Source of the DNA: JAGBWK01 sp964490275 | Lineage (GTDB): Bacteria > Bacteroidota > Bacteroidia > Bacteroidales > Muribaculaceae | Length of the DNA: 7,654 bases | Assembly (NCBI GenBank): GCA_964490275.1 | Contig: CAZBBL010000101.1 | Location: 1 to 7,654 of the forward strand | Direction of reading: 5' to 3' | Shown here: positions 6,168 through 7,654 of the stretch, in pieces | How the letters are laid out: each line of letters starts with the position of its first letter | How positions within the stretch are numbered: position 1 is the first letter of the stretch | Translations under genes and position numbers: made by a program | Notes under the pieces: model-generated | The model's input: only the letters and a program-made list of their open reading frames with translations | Database searches by the model: none | Told to the model about the DNA's origin: nothing

Positions 6168-7295
6168 ATGTCGACCGAAAGCAAATCATCTCATTTGCGC
6201 CCGGGCCTGCTTGTCGCAGCTATAGGCGCTACGTTGGCGATGCTGTCAATCACAGTGTGTGAGACTATCGAAACGTTCAACGGCTATAATGAAATATGGG
6301 TTCTGTATGTCGTGTTTCTCTTAGCTATGGTTGCTATGCCGATAGGTATGCTTTTGATGGTTAAGGCTATGCCGACCGCCGACTCTAAAAAGGGCGCGCG
6401 CCTGATGGCTATCTCGTCATTCGTCGCGTTGGGCGTGTTTATCTTTGGCAATCTTTTGACATTTGTCAGTGATAAATATTTTATTCATCCCGGCGAAATA
6501 ATTAATTATCCCGATGAAGATTGGGAAACGTTAAGAGGACACTTTTGGTTTGCTCTGCCGTCGGCAGCTTATGTGCTATTTATTGCCTATCAACTGCTGT
6601 TGGGCCATGGCGCACGGAAAATGCGTAAAGCCGTGGCGGGGATGAACCTTTGCGCCATCGCTTATTATATACTTGCCGGATTGACATTTCTTGCCAGTGT
6701 TGTTTCGGGCACATTCAATCTTGTCACGGTTTGGCGTATCCTCTTCTTGCTGATTATTGCCGGCGTAGTGTTGGCTTTAATTGGTTGGTGGATAGCTGTA
6801 GCTAAGGCCGGCAAAGTGGGCCAATCGGTCTCTGTTGAGCTGTCGGTTGAACCTGAAATGCCTCAGCAGATTGAACCGCAAGTTGCCGCGCCGGTTGCAA
6901 CTCAGGCAGCACTGACATCCAATCCGTTGTATGACAAGTTGATGCAGCTCGACGACAATCAGTTGCAAGATATTGTCGACCACCCCGAGCTATATGCCAA
7001 AGCTGACTATGTTGAGAAAGCAAAGACATTGTTGCTCAAGCGAAAAGCATGGGCTGTTATCGTCGACAAATCCGATGCCGAATTGATGGAGATGGTAACC
7101 AACGACCTCGGTATCTACACCGATGTGATGCGCGACGCAGCGTCGATGGAGCTCTATTCGCGCCAGAGCCCGCTGTTGGCCGAAGCGTTAGCCGGCGAAA
7201 CCGTTGAGTCGTTGCAACAAATCGTTGCTTCGCCCGACGACTATTACGACGGCTACGTCTCGATGGCTCGCGACATCCTCGCCCACAAACAGTAA
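6168..7295 (+). CDS. Six-TM protein with C-terminal triple helical repeats, function unknown (paralogue B)
   Basis: A 375-residue paralogue of the preceding protein with the same layout. TM segments are at about 13-33, 44-64, 80-100, 127-147, 158-178 and 187-212. The Gln/Pro/Ala/Val-rich linker is at about 218-252, and the repeats align on L266/I269/Y276/A285/L289/R292, L306/M309/Y317/A325/L329/R332 and L349/I352/Y359/A367/L371. The N-terminal AAIGATLAML, the TM4-TM5 core LLLxxGxxKMxxAxAG followed by YYIxAG, and a Trp-Trp pair late in TM6 are shared with paralogue A. The periplasmic loop between TM3 and TM4 is longer (about 25 residues, acidic) than in A. The last 60 or so residues are almost identical to A in protein and DNA. 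The function is unknown. A start 2 bases after the upstream stop suggests stoichiometric synthesis, consistent with a heteromeric complex (inference). Confidence 0.9.
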   Translation: MSTESKSSHLRPGLLVAAIGATLAMLSITVCETIETFNGYNEIWVLYVVFLLAMVAMPIGMLLMVKAMPTADSKKGARLMAISSFVALGVFIFGNLLTFVSDKYFIHPGEIINYPDEDWETLRGHFWFALPSAAYVLFIAYQLLLGHGARKMRKAVAGMNLCAIAYYILAGLTFLASVVSGTFNLVTVWRILFLLIIAGVVLALIGWWIAVAKAGKVGQSVSVELSVEPEMPQQIEPQVAAPVATQAALTSNPLYDKLMQLDDNQLQDIVDHPELYAKADYVEKAKTLLLKRKAWAVIVDKSDAELMEMVTNDLGIYTDVMRDAASMELYSRQSPLLAEALAGETVESLQQIVASPDDYYDGYVSMARDILAHKQ

Positions 7296-7315
7296 TCAAC
7301 CTTTTGTTGAGGAAC

Positions 7316-7361
7316 AATTGCGCATGTGTGCATTCCTCTAAGAATGCATACATTTGCAATT
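7316..7361 (+). terminator. Long hairpin after the paralogue pair, possible terminator or processing site
   Basis: Two 20-base arms (7316-7335 and 7342-7361) face each other across a 6-base loop (CTCTAA). As plus-strand RNA 17 Watson-Crick pairs and 2 G.U pairs form, with one C-U mismatch. The wobbles become C-A mismatches on the other strand, so the hairpin is best in the rightward transcript. It begins 20 bases after the stop at 7295. Only a short interrupted T stretch follows (TTTT at 7367-7370), so classical rho-independent termination is uncertain. Confidence 0.5.
7349..7356 (+). promoter_or_regulatory. Possible -7 element for the lipoprotein gene
   Basis: TACATTTG matches TAnnTTTG and would start transcription about 20 bases before the ATG at 7382. 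No convincing -33 TTTG sits at the right distance; the nearest TTG (7318-7320) is 28 bases away. The element lies inside the second arm of the hairpin, so it may be coincidental. Confidence 0.25.
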
Positions 7362-7381
7362 ATCAATTTTAACAGCGCACG

Positions 7382-7654
7382 ATGAATAAATTAGCTTTCC
7401 CAATCATTATTTCTTTTTTCCTATGTTTTGCTTCTTGCGAAGAACCTGATGCAGATCTTCGTTTTGAGATAGAAACGCTGACAGATAACGATGCTGTCGT
7501 GTTGAAGTATTATTCGGCTGACCCTTCTTGTCTGCCAAAAACATATACGCTCTATGTCGATGAGGAAAGTAGCGTAGACATAACATTAGTTTGTACAAAC
7601 TATAATGAGCCGTTATGTTTTTACAATACCACAGATGATTCTAATATCGAAACC
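7382..7654 (+). CDS. Putative surface lipoprotein of unknown function, 3' end cut by window
   Basis: The frame starts at the ATG at 7382 and stays open for 91 codons to the window edge. Residues 1-19 are a lipoprotein signal peptide: MNK, a hydrophobic stretch (LAFPIIISFFLCF), then the lipobox FASC with Cys19 as the lipid-modified residue. Directly after the cysteine comes EEPDAD, an acidic run like the lipoprotein export signal that sends Bacteroidetes lipoproteins to the cell surface. The visible mature part (CEEPDADLRFEIETLTDND, then beta-prone segments such as TYTLYVDEESSVDITLV) has three further cysteines at 50, 71 and 79. I recognise no domain. The DNA is visibly more AT-rich than the genes to its left. 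It is 86 bases from the paralogue pair with a hairpin between, so it may be a separate transcript or a partly terminated third operon gene. Confidence 0.8.
   Translation, partial: MNKLAFPIIISFFLCFASCEEPDADLRFEIETLTDNDAVVLKYYSADPSCLPKTYTLYVDEESSVDITLVCTNYNEPLCFYNTTDDSNIET

Noticed and set aside
7407..7598. Minus-strand frame of 63 codons opposite the lipoprotein gene
   Set aside because: The plus-strand frame has a complete lipoprotein signal peptide and lipobox, whereas this one has no features.
1..7654. CRISPR array, tRNA, rRNA, insertion sequence or phage gene
   Set aside because: I saw no regularly spaced repeats, no tRNA-like cloverleaf, no transposase or integrase motif and no terminal inverted repeats on either strand.

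Overview
The window looks like a chromosomal segment from a member of the Bacteroidales. Three things point that way: a TTTG-N20-TAnnTTTG promoter of the Bacteroidetes type, A-rich leaders without a Shine-Dalgarno sequence before the start codons, and an obgE-pgeF gene pair. The genes are moderately GC-rich (by eye about half G+C), so a Muribaculaceae-like gut lineage is possible, but that is only an impression. There are eight protein genes, two of them cut by the window edges. I see no RNA genes, insertion sequences, CRISPR arrays or phage genes, and no gene-free stretch longer than 190 bases.

Left part (1-4820, minus strand): five genes are packed head to tail, with overlaps of 4, 11 and 4 bases and one gap of 9 bases, so they are probably one operon. 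In order of transcription they are a hydrolysing nucleotide-sugar 2-epimerase (NeuC/LegG family), a CMP-nonulosonate cytidylyltransferase (NeuA/LegF family), a sugar-1-phosphate nucleotidyltransferase with N-terminal CBS domains (PtmE type), the GTPase ObgE, and PgeF (peptidoglycan editing factor, cut by the left edge). The first three fit CMP-legionaminic acid synthesis by the GDP-sugar route known from Campylobacter better than N-acetylneuraminic acid synthesis. The nonulosonate synthase, dehydratase, aminotransferase and acetyltransferase are not in the window. Envelope-sugar genes therefore appear to share a transcript with a ribosome/growth GTPase and a cell-wall quality-control enzyme.

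Middle (4821-5007): a 187-base divergent intergenic region. It holds a strong Bacteroidetes-type promoter facing right, a weaker candidate facing left, and a 9-bp direct repeat at the predicted start of the rightward transcript.

Right part (5008-7654, plus strand): two tandem paralogous genes, two bases apart, encode proteins of unknown function. Each has six predicted membrane helices, a Pro/Ala/Thr/Gln-rich linker, and a predicted cytoplasmic tail of three roughly 40-residue helical repeats. The last part of the two genes is nearly identical in DNA, including a 49-base exact match, while the membrane parts have diverged. A long G.U-containing hairpin follows, overlapping a possible -7 promoter element. 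After it comes the start of an AT-richer gene for a lipoprotein with an acidic surface-export-like motif, cut by the right edge. The paralogue pair plus lipoprotein is the least explained part of the window.
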